Assembly (NCBI RefSeq): GCF_004801285.1
Contig: NZ_SSNY01000001.1
Location: 62,001-126,000, forward strand
Direction of reading: 5' to 3'
DNA length: 64,000 nt
Origin: Ollibium composti
Lineage (GTDB): Bacteria > Pseudomonadota > Alphaproteobacteria > Rhizobiales > Rhizobiaceae
A program made the translations under genes and the position numbers. The notes below the pieces were generated by a model. It did not search any database. It saw nothing but the letters and a program-made list of their open reading frames with translations, and had not been told where the DNA came from. Positions 55,041 to 64,000 of the stretch are shown here, one piece after another. The number at the start of each line of letters is the position of its first letter. Position 1 is the stretch's first letter.

Positions 55041-56714
55041 ATGCTCTCCAGACTGTCGATTCGCGATATCGTCCTGATTGAGAAGCTGGACATCGATTTC
55101 TCGTCCGGCCTGTCGGTGCTGACGGGCGAGACGGGCGCGGGCAAGTCCATCCTGCTCGACGCCCTGTCCTTGGCGCTCGGCGCGCGCGGCGACGCCTCGC
55201 TGGTGCGCCACGGCGCCACCCAGGGCCAGGTGATCGCCGTCTTCGACGTGCCGCGCAACCATCCGGCCCGCGCCATCCTCGCCGACAACGCCATCGAGGA
55301 CGACGGCGACATCATCCTGCGCCGCGTGCAGACGGCGGACGGGCGCACGCGCGTCTTCGTCAACGACCAGCCGGCCAGCGTCGCGCTGATGCGCGCCGTC
55401 GGCCATGCACTGGTCGAGATCCACGGCCAGCATGACGAGCGCGCGCTGGTCGACCCGGCCGCGCATCGCGACCTGCTGGACGCCTTCGGCGGCCATTTCG
55501 GCTCGGTGCGCGCCGTTGGCGAGGCGTGGCGCCACTGGCGTTCCTGCGAGAGCGAGCTTGCCCGCCACAGAGCGAGGGTGGAAGCGGCGGCGCGCGAGGC
55601 CGACTACCTGCGCGCGGCGGTGGCCGAGCTTGCCCAGCTCGATCCCGAGCCTGGCGAGGAAACCGACCTCGCCGAACAGCGCGCCGTCATGATGCGCTCG
55701 GAAAAGATCGCCGCCGAGATCAAGGACGCCGAGGACGTGCTGTCCGGCCCGGCGTCGCCGCTGCCGCAGCTCGCGGCGCTGCTGCGCCGGCTGCAGCGCA
55801 AGGCGGGCGAGGTGCCCGGCCTGCTCGACGAGGTGGTGAAGTCGCTGGACGAGGCGATGATCTCGCTCGACGCCGCGCAATCGGGCGTCGAGGCGGCACT
55901 GCGCGCCACCGAATACGACCCCGAGAAGTTGGAGAGGACGGAGGAGCGGCTGTTCGCGCTGCGCGCCGCCGGCCGCAAGCACAATGTCGCCGTCGACGAC
56001 CTGGCGCAGTTGCGCGACGCCATGGCCGCCGATCTCGCCGACCTCGATGCCGGCGAGGAAAAGCTGCATGGGCTGGAAAAGCAGGCCGCCGCTGCGCGGC
56101 AGGCCTATGACGAAGCGGCCGCCCAGCTTTCGGCGCAGCGCCATGGCGCCGCGACCGGCCTTGCCAGGGCGGTGATGGCCGAGCTGCCGGCGCTCAAGCT
56201 GGAGCGCGCCGAATTCATCGTCGAGCTTTCCAGCGAGGCCGACAGCCGCATGGAAGAGGGCATCGACCAGGTCGAGTTCTGGGTGCGCACCAATCCCGGC
56301 ACGCGGCCGGGACCGATGATGAAGGTGGCGTCCGGCGGCGAGCTTTCGCGCTTCCTGCTGGCGCTCAAGGTGGCGCTGGCCGATCGCGGCTCGGCGCCGA
56401 CGCTGGTCTTCGACGAGATCGACACCGGCGTCGGCGGCGCGGTGGCGGACGCCATCGGCCAGCGGCTGGCCCGGCTGGCGGGCCGGGTGCAGGTGCTTTC
56501 CGTCACTCATGCGCCGCAGGTGGCGGCGCGTGCGGCCACGCATTTCCTCATTTCCAAGGCTGGCGGCGCTGACCGGGTGGCGACGGGCATCGCCGAGATG
56601 GATCGCGCCGCGCGGCAGGAGGAAATCGCCCGCATGCTTGCCGGCGCCACCATCACCGAAGAAGCCCGCGCCGCCGCCGAGCGCCTGCTGAGGGAAAACA
56701 CGGCGGTATCCTGA
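55041..56714 (+). CDS. recN: DNA repair protein RecN
   Basis: A 557-residue SMC-like ATPase for double-strand-break repair. LSRLSIRDIVLIEKLDIDF leads to the Walker A GETGAGKS at 29-36. Two long coiled-coil arms lie near 150-220 and 270-370. The C-terminal head has the GGELSRFLLALK signature and the Walker B LVFDEIDTGVGG. The length matches E. coli RecN (553). A TATGAT hexamer about 15 bases before the ATG may be part of a promoter. Confidence 0.94.
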   Translation: MLSRLSIRDIVLIEKLDIDFSSGLSVLTGETGAGKSILLDALSLALGARGDASLVRHGATQGQVIAVFDVPRNHPARAILADNAIEDDGDIILRRVQTADGRTRVFVNDQPASVALMRAVGHALVEIHGQHDERALVDPAAHRDLLDAFGGHFGSVRAVGEAWRHWRSCESELARHRARVEAAAREADYLRAAVAELAQLDPEPGEETDLAEQRAVMMRSEKIAAEIKDAEDVLSGPASPLPQLAALLRRLQRKAGEVPGLLDEVVKSLDEAMISLDAAQSGVEAALRATEYDPEKLERTEERLFALRAAGRKHNVAVDDLAQLRDAMAADLADLDAGEEKLHGLEKQAAAARQAYDEAAAQLSAQRHGAATGLARAVMAELPALKLERAEFIVELSSEADSRMEEGIDQVEFWVRTNPGTRPGPMMKVASGGELSRFLLALKVALADRGSAPTLVFDEIDTGVGGAVADAIGQRLARLAGRVQVLSVTHAPQVAARAATHFLISKAGGADRVATGIAEMDRAARQEEIARMLAGATITEEARAAAERLLRENTAVS

Positions 56715-56816
56715 CGATTTTGCCGCCAAACGGTCCCTGTCAGCGTGAGTCAGCAAGCGGGGCCATCCTGCTGTTTGCGTGGCATCTTCCCTAATTCCGG
56801 CTCCCGCGCCGATTGA

Positions 56817-59062
<2,246 letters not shown>

Positions 59063-59063
<1 letters not shown>

Positions 59064-59755
59064 TGGCCGCTCAATTCAACGGTTTCGGCGAGAAGGCGCT
59101 TCCCTTCCTCAAGGCGCTGAATTTCCACCAGAGCCGGGAGTGGTTCCAGGAAAACCGCGCTTTGTTCGAGCAGGACCTGCGCGAGCCGCTGGGCGACCTG
59201 ATCGACGTTCTGAGCGAGCGTTTCGGCGAGACCGGGATTGCCCTCAAAGGCGATCGCAAGAAGTCGCAATTCCGCATCAACCGCGACGTGCGCTTTTCCA
59301 AGGACAAGCGGCCCTACACCGACCACGTGTCGGCGATCCTGTCGCCGGACGGCACCAAGATGGAGCAGGGCGTCTTCTTCGTCCATGTCGGGCTGGAACG
59401 CTGTTTCGCGGCCGTGGCATGGTGGCAGCCGGCACCGCCGCTTCTACAAGCCATGCGCATGGCGATCGTGGAAAAGCCGAAGGTCTTTCGCGCGATGGTC
59501 TCGGCGCTCAAGAAGAACGGGCTGAAGATCGGCGCCGAGGGGCAGCTGAAGCGGGCGCCGCGCGGTTTCGAGGCGGTGACCGAGCCGGATCTGGCGGCGG
59601 CGGTGCGCAACCGCCATTTCGTCGTGCGCCATGAGATCGAGCCGGGGCGCATCCATTCGCCGGCGCTTGCCGACGAGCTGTTCGATTTCGTCCGGCGCGC
59701 GCGGCCGCTGCTCGACTGGGGGCGGGCGATCGAGGGCAGGGTGGCCCGATCCTGA
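59063..59755 (+). CDS. DUF2461 family protein
   Basis: A 230-residue protein. Family markers are FLKALNFHQSREWFQENRAL near the start, KKSQFRINRDVRFSKDKRPYTDH, FFVHVGLE and GFEAVTEPDL. DUF2461 proteins are widespread and uncharacterised; they are often called TIGR02453 family. The ATG overlaps the ligA stop by one base, so it is co-translated with DNA ligase, but this does not prove a repair role. No signal peptide or membrane helix. Confidence 0.85.
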
Positions 59756-59864
59756 CGCCGCTCCTGACACGGCATCACTTCCGCTGATCGTTTGGCTCAA
59801 GCGAATTCGTGTGACACGGCCGGCCGCCGTCCCTACATACGGCGCTCCCAAAGGAAGAGATCCA

Positions 59865-60593
59865 ATGTCATCGCAGGCTACTGCCGAACGCTCGCCGGCC
59901 ACAGGCGACTTCTGGGAAGGCTTCAGGCTGAGCATCCCCGTCGTGGTGGCGTCCGGCCCCTTCGCCATGCTGTTCGGCGCGCTGGCCGTGGGCAACGGCT
60001 TCACCGTCTTCGAGGCCTTCCTCATGAGCGCTGCGGTGTTCGGCGGCGCCAGCCAGATGGTCGGCATCGAACTGTTCGGCCAGCATGTGGCGCCGTGGCT
60101 GATCGTGCTGTCGATCTTCGCCGTCAACTTCCGCCACGTGCTCTATTCGGCCGCCATCGGCCGCCATCTGGCGCATTGGCCGCTGCTTCAGCAGGCGGTA
60201 GGCTATTTCATCCTGACGGATCCGCAATACGCCATCGCCGAGAGCAAGGCCGAGAGCGGGCGCAAGGTCGGCTTCGCCTTCTATATGGGAGCCGCGCTGC
60301 CGGTCTATGTGTCGTGGAATATCCTGACGGCGCTCGGCGCGTTCTTCGGCCAGATGATCCCCGACACGCATGCGCTCGGCATCGATTTCCTGCTGCCGAT
60401 CTATTTCCTCGGTCTGGTGATGGGCTTTCGCAAGCGGCCGCTGTGGCTACCCGTCGTGCTGGCCAGCGCCGCTGCTTCGATCCTCGCCTACAAGACCATC
60501 GGTTCGCCCTGGCACGTCACCGTCGGTGCGTTTGTCGGCGTGGTCTTTGCCGCGCTGATGCCATCCTCGGGCAAGCGGGAGGCGCGGCCGTGA
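59865..60593 (+). CDS. azlC: AzlC-family branched-chain amino acid exporter, large subunit
   Basis: A 242-residue inner-membrane protein with about seven helices. The AzlC markers are VASGPFAMLFGALAVGNGFT, FGGASQMVGIELFG, NFRHVLYSAAIGRHL and the FILTDPQYAIAES segment. With AzlD it forms a two-component exporter of branched-chain amino acids and analogues (YgaZH in E. coli exports L-valine). The ATG at 59865 follows AAAGGAAGAG. Its stop overlaps the azlD start by 4 bases. Confidence 0.93.
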   Translation: MSSQATAERSPATGDFWEGFRLSIPVVVASGPFAMLFGALAVGNGFTVFEAFLMSAAVFGGASQMVGIELFGQHVAPWLIVLSIFAVNFRHVLYSAAIGRHLAHWPLLQQAVGYFILTDPQYAIAESKAESGRKVGFAFYMGAALPVYVSWNILTALGAFFGQMIPDTHALGIDFLLPIYFLGLVMGFRKRPLWLPVVLASAAASILAYKTIGSPWHVTVGAFVGVVFAALMPSSGKREARP

Positions 60594-60886
60594 GCACGAT
60601 TTTCTGGATCACGATTGCTGCCGCGGTGGCGACCTACCTGACGCGCATAGGCGGCCATCTCGTCATTTCGCGCTTCGAGAATATCCATCCGCGCGTCGAG
60701 GCCGGGCTGAACGCCGTGCCGGCGGCCGTGCTGACGACGCTGGTGGCGCCGGCCATGCTGGATGCCGGACCGGCCGAATGGGCAGCCATCGTCGTCGCGG
60801 CGCTGGTTTCGCTGCGCGGCGGGCTGATGTCGATGTTCCTGGCGGGTGCGGTCGTGCTGATCGCGCTGAGGCAGTTCGTGGGGTGA
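60590..60886 (+). CDS. azlD: AzlD-family exporter small subunit
   Basis: A 98-residue hydrophobic protein with about four membrane helices. The start is GTG at 60590, overlapping the azlC stop (GTGA). YLTRIGGHLVISRFENIHPR with NAVPAAVLTTLVAPA is the AzlD signature. It partners AzlC in amino acid export. A foldback element begins 5 bases after its stop. Confidence 0.9.
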   Translation: MSTIFWITIAAAVATYLTRIGGHLVISRFENIHPRVEAGLNAVPAAVLTTLVAPAMLDAGPAEWAAIVVAALVSLRGGLMSMFLAGAVVLIALRQFVG

Positions 60887-60890
60887 TTCC

Positions 60891-61023
60891 GGTGCGTCCT
60901 TCGAGGCTCGCTCCGCTCGCACCTTAGGATGAGGACCGTTTGGTGCCGACCTTCGTAGATTGCGTTGGCACCCTGCCTCCCTCATCCTGAGGTGCGAGCG
61001 GAGCGAGCCTCGAAGGACGCACC
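60891..61023. repeat. 133-nt foldback element with 44-bp inverted arms
   Basis: The left arm (60891-60934) and right arm (60980-61023) are complementary at 43 of 44 positions. The arms contain CTTCGAGGCTCGCTC and GCGAGCGGAGCGAGC motifs; the 45-base centre contains a further GGTGCC/GGCACC pair. It lies between convergent genes with only 4 and 14 bases to the stop codons. Elements with this core are abundant between genes in rhizobia (from memory). It encodes nothing and may terminate or stabilise both mRNAs. Confidence 0.85.
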
Positions 61024-61037
61024 GACGAATTCGGGCA

Positions 61038-62882
61038 TCACCCCTTCGCCTCCTGCGGGAATGGCGTGCAGGCGGCTTCCAGCCAGGCGAGCGTCTCGCC
61101 GTCCAACATCGGGCCGATCTCGGCCAGCACGCGGGCGTGGTACTGGTCGAGCCAGTGCAGTTCGTCGCGCGTCAGGAGATGGGCTTTCACAAGCCGGCGG
61201 TCGAAGGGCGCCAGCGTCAGCGTCTCGAAGGCGTGCATGGCGATGTCGCCGCCCTCGACAGGCTCTGCCGGGGTGACGAGGATGAGGTTCTCCAGCCGAA
61301 TGCCGTAGGCGCCTTCCTTGTAGTAGCCGGGCTCGTTGGAGAGCATCATGCCTTCCAGCAGCTTTTCCGTGCCAGTCTTGGCGATGCGCTGCGGGCCTTC
61401 GTGCACGGCGAGATAGGATCCGACGCCGTGGCCGGTGCCGTGGGCATAGTCGAGGCCGTGTCTCCACAATGCCATGCGCGCCATGGCGTCGATCTCGGAA
61501 CCGCGCGTGCCGGCGGGAAAGCGTAGCATCGAAAGGGCGATCAGGCCCTTCAGTACCAGCGTGCAACGCTCGCGCATCTCCTCGCTCGGCCGGCCGACGG
61601 GCACGGTGCGGGTGATGTCGGTGGTGCCGTCCTGATACTGCGCGCCGGAATCGAGCAGGAACAGCTCGCCGTCGGCGAGCGGCCGGTTCGTGGCGTGCGA
61701 GACGCGGTAGTGGATGACGGCACCGTTCGGCCCGGCGCCGGAAATGGTGTCGAAGGAAACGTCGCGCAGCGGCATCTGGGTTTCTTCGCCGGTCCGGCGC
61801 CGGCATTCCTCAAGCTTCGTCACCACGGCGATCTCGTCGGTGGTGCCGGGCTCCTGGCGGTCGAGCCAGGCGAGGAGCTTAGCCATGGCCGCGCCGTCGC
61901 GGCGATGGGCAGCGCGGCTGCCGGCGATCTCGGCTGCGTTCTTCACCGCGCGCGGGATGCGGGCGGGATCGGGAGCCTCGACGACCGTGCCGCCATTGTC
62001 GGCGATCAGCGCCCGCAATTTCTCCGCCGCCAGCGCAGGATCGAGCGCGATCCTCGCGCCGACCTTGGCCAGTGCCGCCACGGCGGGCTCGAAGTCGGCC
62101 GGTTCGTGCAGGTCGGCAAGCTGGGTGAGATAGGCGGCGACCGTGCGCGAGAATTTCTTACCGGTCATGAAAAGCTGGTGCTTGCCGTCAGCGGCCAGGA
62201 TGGCGAAGCCGAGCGCCAGCGGCGTGTGCGGCACGTCGTTGCCGCGGATGTTGAAGGCCCATGCGATGGAGGACGGATCGGTCAGGATCGTGTGGGTGGC
62301 GCCGTCTTTTTCGATCGCTGCCGCGAGCCTGGCCAGCTTGTCCTTGGCGAGTTCGCCGGCGAAGGCGATGGGATGGATCTCGACCGGTTCCAGCGGCGGT
62401 GCCGGCTGGTCGTCCCAGATCGCGTCGACGGGGTTTTCCGTCACTGGCACCAGCTCGGCGCCCGCCTTGCCGGCCGAAACCCTGAGCGCCTTGACCTCGC
62501 CGACGGTATGCAGCCACGGGTTGAAGCCGATACGCGCGCCCTTGCCGATATTGTCCTTGAGCCAGGCGGAGGGCGGGTTGTCGATCAGGCTCTCGACGGT
62601 GAATACAGTCTGGTCGGTTTCCTGCCGCACCTGCAACTGGTAGCGGCCGTCGACGAACATGACGGCGCGGTCCTTCAGCACGACGGCCGCACCCGCCGAG
62701 CCGGAAAAGCCGGTCAGCCATCTGAGCCGTGCTGCGTGGGGCGGGACATATTCGCCCTGGTGCTCGTCGGCGCGCGGCACGATGAAGCCGTCGAGGTCGT
62801 GCGCCGCCAGCCATTCGCGCAGCTTCGCCACGCGCGGCTTGCCGACGGACGGATCGCCGGCCGAATCGAAGGTCTGGAACAT
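61038..62882 (-). CDS. Xaa-Pro aminopeptidase (aminopeptidase P family, M24)
   Basis: A 614-residue metallopeptidase removing N-terminal residues before proline. Two creatinase-like N-terminal domains (LREWLAAHDLDGFIVPRADE, then WLTGFSGSAG) precede the pita-bread domain. Its dimetal site includes DSGAQYQDGTTDITRT, GTGHGVGSYL, LSNEPGYY and a final glutamate in IRLENL. The three-domain size matches the longer eukaryotic-like aminopeptidase P rather than the E. coli PepP (441). The ATG at 62882 was chosen because the upstream extension is Ala-rich with no family match. Confidence 0.9.
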   Translation of the reverse strand: MFQTFDSAGDPSVGKPRVAKLREWLAAHDLDGFIVPRADEHQGEYVPPHAARLRWLTGFSGSAGAAVVLKDRAVMFVDGRYQLQVRQETDQTVFTVESLIDNPPSAWLKDNIGKGARIGFNPWLHTVGEVKALRVSAGKAGAELVPVTENPVDAIWDDQPAPPLEPVEIHPIAFAGELAKDKLARLAAAIEKDGATHTILTDPSSIAWAFNIRGNDVPHTPLALGFAILAADGKHQLFMTGKKFSRTVAAYLTQLADLHEPADFEPAVAALAKVGARIALDPALAAEKLRALIADNGGTVVEAPDPARIPRAVKNAAEIAGSRAAHRRDGAAMAKLLAWLDRQEPGTTDEIAVVTKLEECRRRTGEETQMPLRDVSFDTISGAGPNGAVIHYRVSHATNRPLADGELFLLDSGAQYQDGTTDITRTVPVGRPSEEMRERCTLVLKGLIALSMLRFPAGTRGSEIDAMARMALWRHGLDYAHGTGHGVGSYLAVHEGPQRIAKTGTEKLLEGMMLSNEPGYYKEGAYGIRLENLILVTPAEPVEGGDIAMHAFETLTLAPFDRRLVKAHLLTRDELHWLDQYHARVLAEIGPMLDGETLAWLEAACTPFPQEAKG

Positions 62883-62968
62883 GGCTGCCGCTTGCCTCGC
62901 TGGTTGACGGGCCGCGACCGTAGCGGCAGGCGCAGCGGCTGACAATCGGGCGGCGCTGGGCCAGCGGG

Positions 62969-63841
62969 TCACCGCTTCATGCGGATCGTCACCCAGCCTT
63001 CGCGGTGCAGTGTGTCGATGTGGCGGAAGCCTTGCGCGGTGTAGGCGGCCAGAACACCATCTTCCTGCCGGTCGAGGATGCCCGAGAGCACCAGCGAACC
63101 GCCCGGCGCAACGTTGCGGGCCATGGCGGGCGCCAGTTCCATCAGCGGTCCGGCGAGGATGTTGGCGACGACGAGGGCGAACGGGCCGCGCCCGGCGAAA
63201 ACGGGATGGTCGAAGCCGGTTGCGGTGACGGTCTCCACAAAGTCACCGACACCGTTCAGCCGCACGTTCGCCTCGGCTACGTCCGTCGCCACCGGGTCGA
63301 TGTCGGTCGCCAGCACGGGGATGCGGGCCAGCTTGGCGAGTGCGATGGCGAGCACTGCGCTGCCGGCGCCGAGATCGAGCGCATTGGCCGGCTTTTCCTC
63401 GGCCACGACGCGGGCGATGGTTTCCAGGCAGCCGGCGGTGGTCCCGTGATGGCCGGTGCCGAAGGCGAGCCCTGCCTCGATCTCGATCGGGATATCGGTT
63501 TCCTCGATCCTGTCGCGGTCGTGTGCGCCGTGGACGAAGAAACCGCCGGCGCGAACCGGCTGCAGCCCTTCGAGCGACTTCGCCACCCAGTCGATGTCGG
63601 GCAGCTCCTCGCGCTGCACGGCGCGTGACAGCGAAAGCCCCGCCAGCACGTCGCGGATGCGGTTTTCGACCGTCTCGACGTCCTCCTCGGCGTAGAGCGA
63701 GACTTCGTGCACGTCGCCGTCCTCGTCGATCTCGATGACGGCAAGCGGCAGTCCGTCGTCCTCGAAGGCGAGGTCGAGCGCGGCATAGATGCGGTCGGTC
63801 TCGGCCTTCGAGCCGGTCAGGTAAAGGCGGGTCTGTCCCAT
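62969..63841 (-). CDS. prmA: Ribosomal protein L11 methyltransferase
   Basis: A 290-residue PrmA that trimethylates L11. The N-terminal substrate-recognition domain (~1-75) is followed by [29 protein letters not shown] (motif I), LATDIDPVA and [15 protein letters not shown] (motif IV NILA). The N-terminal domain is somewhat divergent from E. coli. It is read in the same direction as the aminopeptidase P gene, 86 bases upstream of it, and lies 12 bases after the SCO-family gene. Confidence 0.93.
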   Translation of the reverse strand: MGQTRLYLTGSKAETDRIYAALDLAFEDDGLPLAVIEIDEDGDVHEVSLYAEEDVETVENRIRDVLAGLSLSRAVQREELPDIDWVAKSLEGLQPVRAGGFFVHGAHDRDRIEETDIPIEIEAGLAFGTGHHGTTAGCLETIARVVAEEKPANALDLGAGSAVLAIALAKLARIPVLATDIDPVATDVAEANVRLNGVGDFVETVTATGFDHPVFAGRGPFALVVANILAGPLMELAPAMARNVAPGGSLVLSGILDRQEDGVLAAYTAQGFRHIDTLHREGWVTIRMKR

Positions 63842-63853
63842 CGGAGCGATCCG

Positions 63854-64000
63854 TTATCCCTTGGCGGCAAGGTTCTTCAGCTTGGTCATGGCCGTGTCGG
63901 CATTCTCGCCATAGGCGATGGTGCCGGCGAAATCGCCCTTGCTGTTGAGCAGCAGGACGGAGGCCGTATGGTCCATCGTATAGTCGCCATCGCCGGTGTC
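63854..64000 (-). CDS. SCO1/SenC family protein, C-terminal part (cut by the window edge)
   Basis: The last 48 residues of a gene running off the end of the window: YTMDHTASVLLLNSKGDFAG, then TIAYGENADT and a Lys-rich end before TAA. The MDHTA segment contains the histidine that joins the CxxxC copper site in SCO proteins, which deliver copper to cytochrome c oxidase CuA. The CxxxC motif itself lies outside the window. Its stop is 12 bases before the prmA start, so the two may be co-transcribed. Confidence 0.8.
   Translation of the reverse strand, partial: DTGDGDYTMDHTASVLLLNSKGDFAGTIAYGENADTAMTKLKNLAAKG

Overview
The window is a GC-rich chromosomal segment from an alphaproteobacterium. The evidence is the complete mraZ-to-ftsZ division and cell-wall cluster followed by lpxC, bamD, recN and ligA, an alphaproteobacterial-type RNase P RNA, ArsR-methyltransferase/metF coupling, and rhizobial-style intergenic palindromes. 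A member of the Hyphomicrobiales (Rhizobiales), probably near Mesorhizobium/Phyllobacteriaceae, fits best; the genus is inference. No phage, IS element, CRISPR array, rRNA or tRNA was found.

Layout. 1-5 kb: the end of a thiamine-precursor-type ABC transporter (permease and NMT1/THI5-like binding protein), a Cys/Met-metabolism PLP enzyme, a methyltransferase and a brnT-brnA toxin-antitoxin pair. 5-9 kb (minus): a lipase-like hydrolase, a class III CoA-transferase and a ThDP enzyme. 9-19 kb: secreted RNase T2, EttA, trans-aconitate methyltransferase, a small secreted protein, a KAS III-like enzyme, a MOSC protein, a class IV aminotransferase, TrmO plus DUF2293, then an ArsR-methyltransferase fusion with metF. 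19-24 kb: a newly noted 28-residue membrane protein gene, an EamA exporter, a LysR regulator, YeiH and an ornithine-decarboxylase-type enzyme. 24-31 kb: four peptidoglycan-active enzymes (MltB-like, GH25, AmpD-like amidase, SLT), a beta-lactamase-fold hydrolase, a lipoprotein, a TerB-DnaJ protein and rnpB. 31-33 kb: an intact ParD-type antitoxin with a nonsense-mutated ParE-type toxin, and a cystathionine gamma-lyase-like enzyme.

33.7-59 kb is the core: mraZ-rsmH-ftsL-ftsI-murE-murF-mraY-murD-ftsW-murG-murC-murB, a 232-bp AT-richer gap with eight GANTC sites, then ddl-ftsQ-ftsA-ftsZ, lpxC, bamD, recN, ligA. Most neighbours overlap by 1-13 bases, so this is one or a few long transcripts coupling peptidoglycan precursor synthesis, septal synthesis (FtsW/FtsI) and Z-ring assembly (FtsA/FtsZ). 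The start of the cluster has a sigma70-type promoter covered by three MraZ-like boxes. 59-64 kb: a DUF2461 protein, the AzlCD branched-chain amino acid exporter, a 133-nt foldback repeat, aminopeptidase P, PrmA and the end of a SCO-family protein.

The most interesting signals are regulatory or very small: the GANTC cluster before ddl-ftsQAZ, the MraZ triple box, the near-perfect palindromes before arsR-metF and parD, the 28-codon gene, and the broken toxin. All functional calls come from reading motifs by eye; none was checked by database search.
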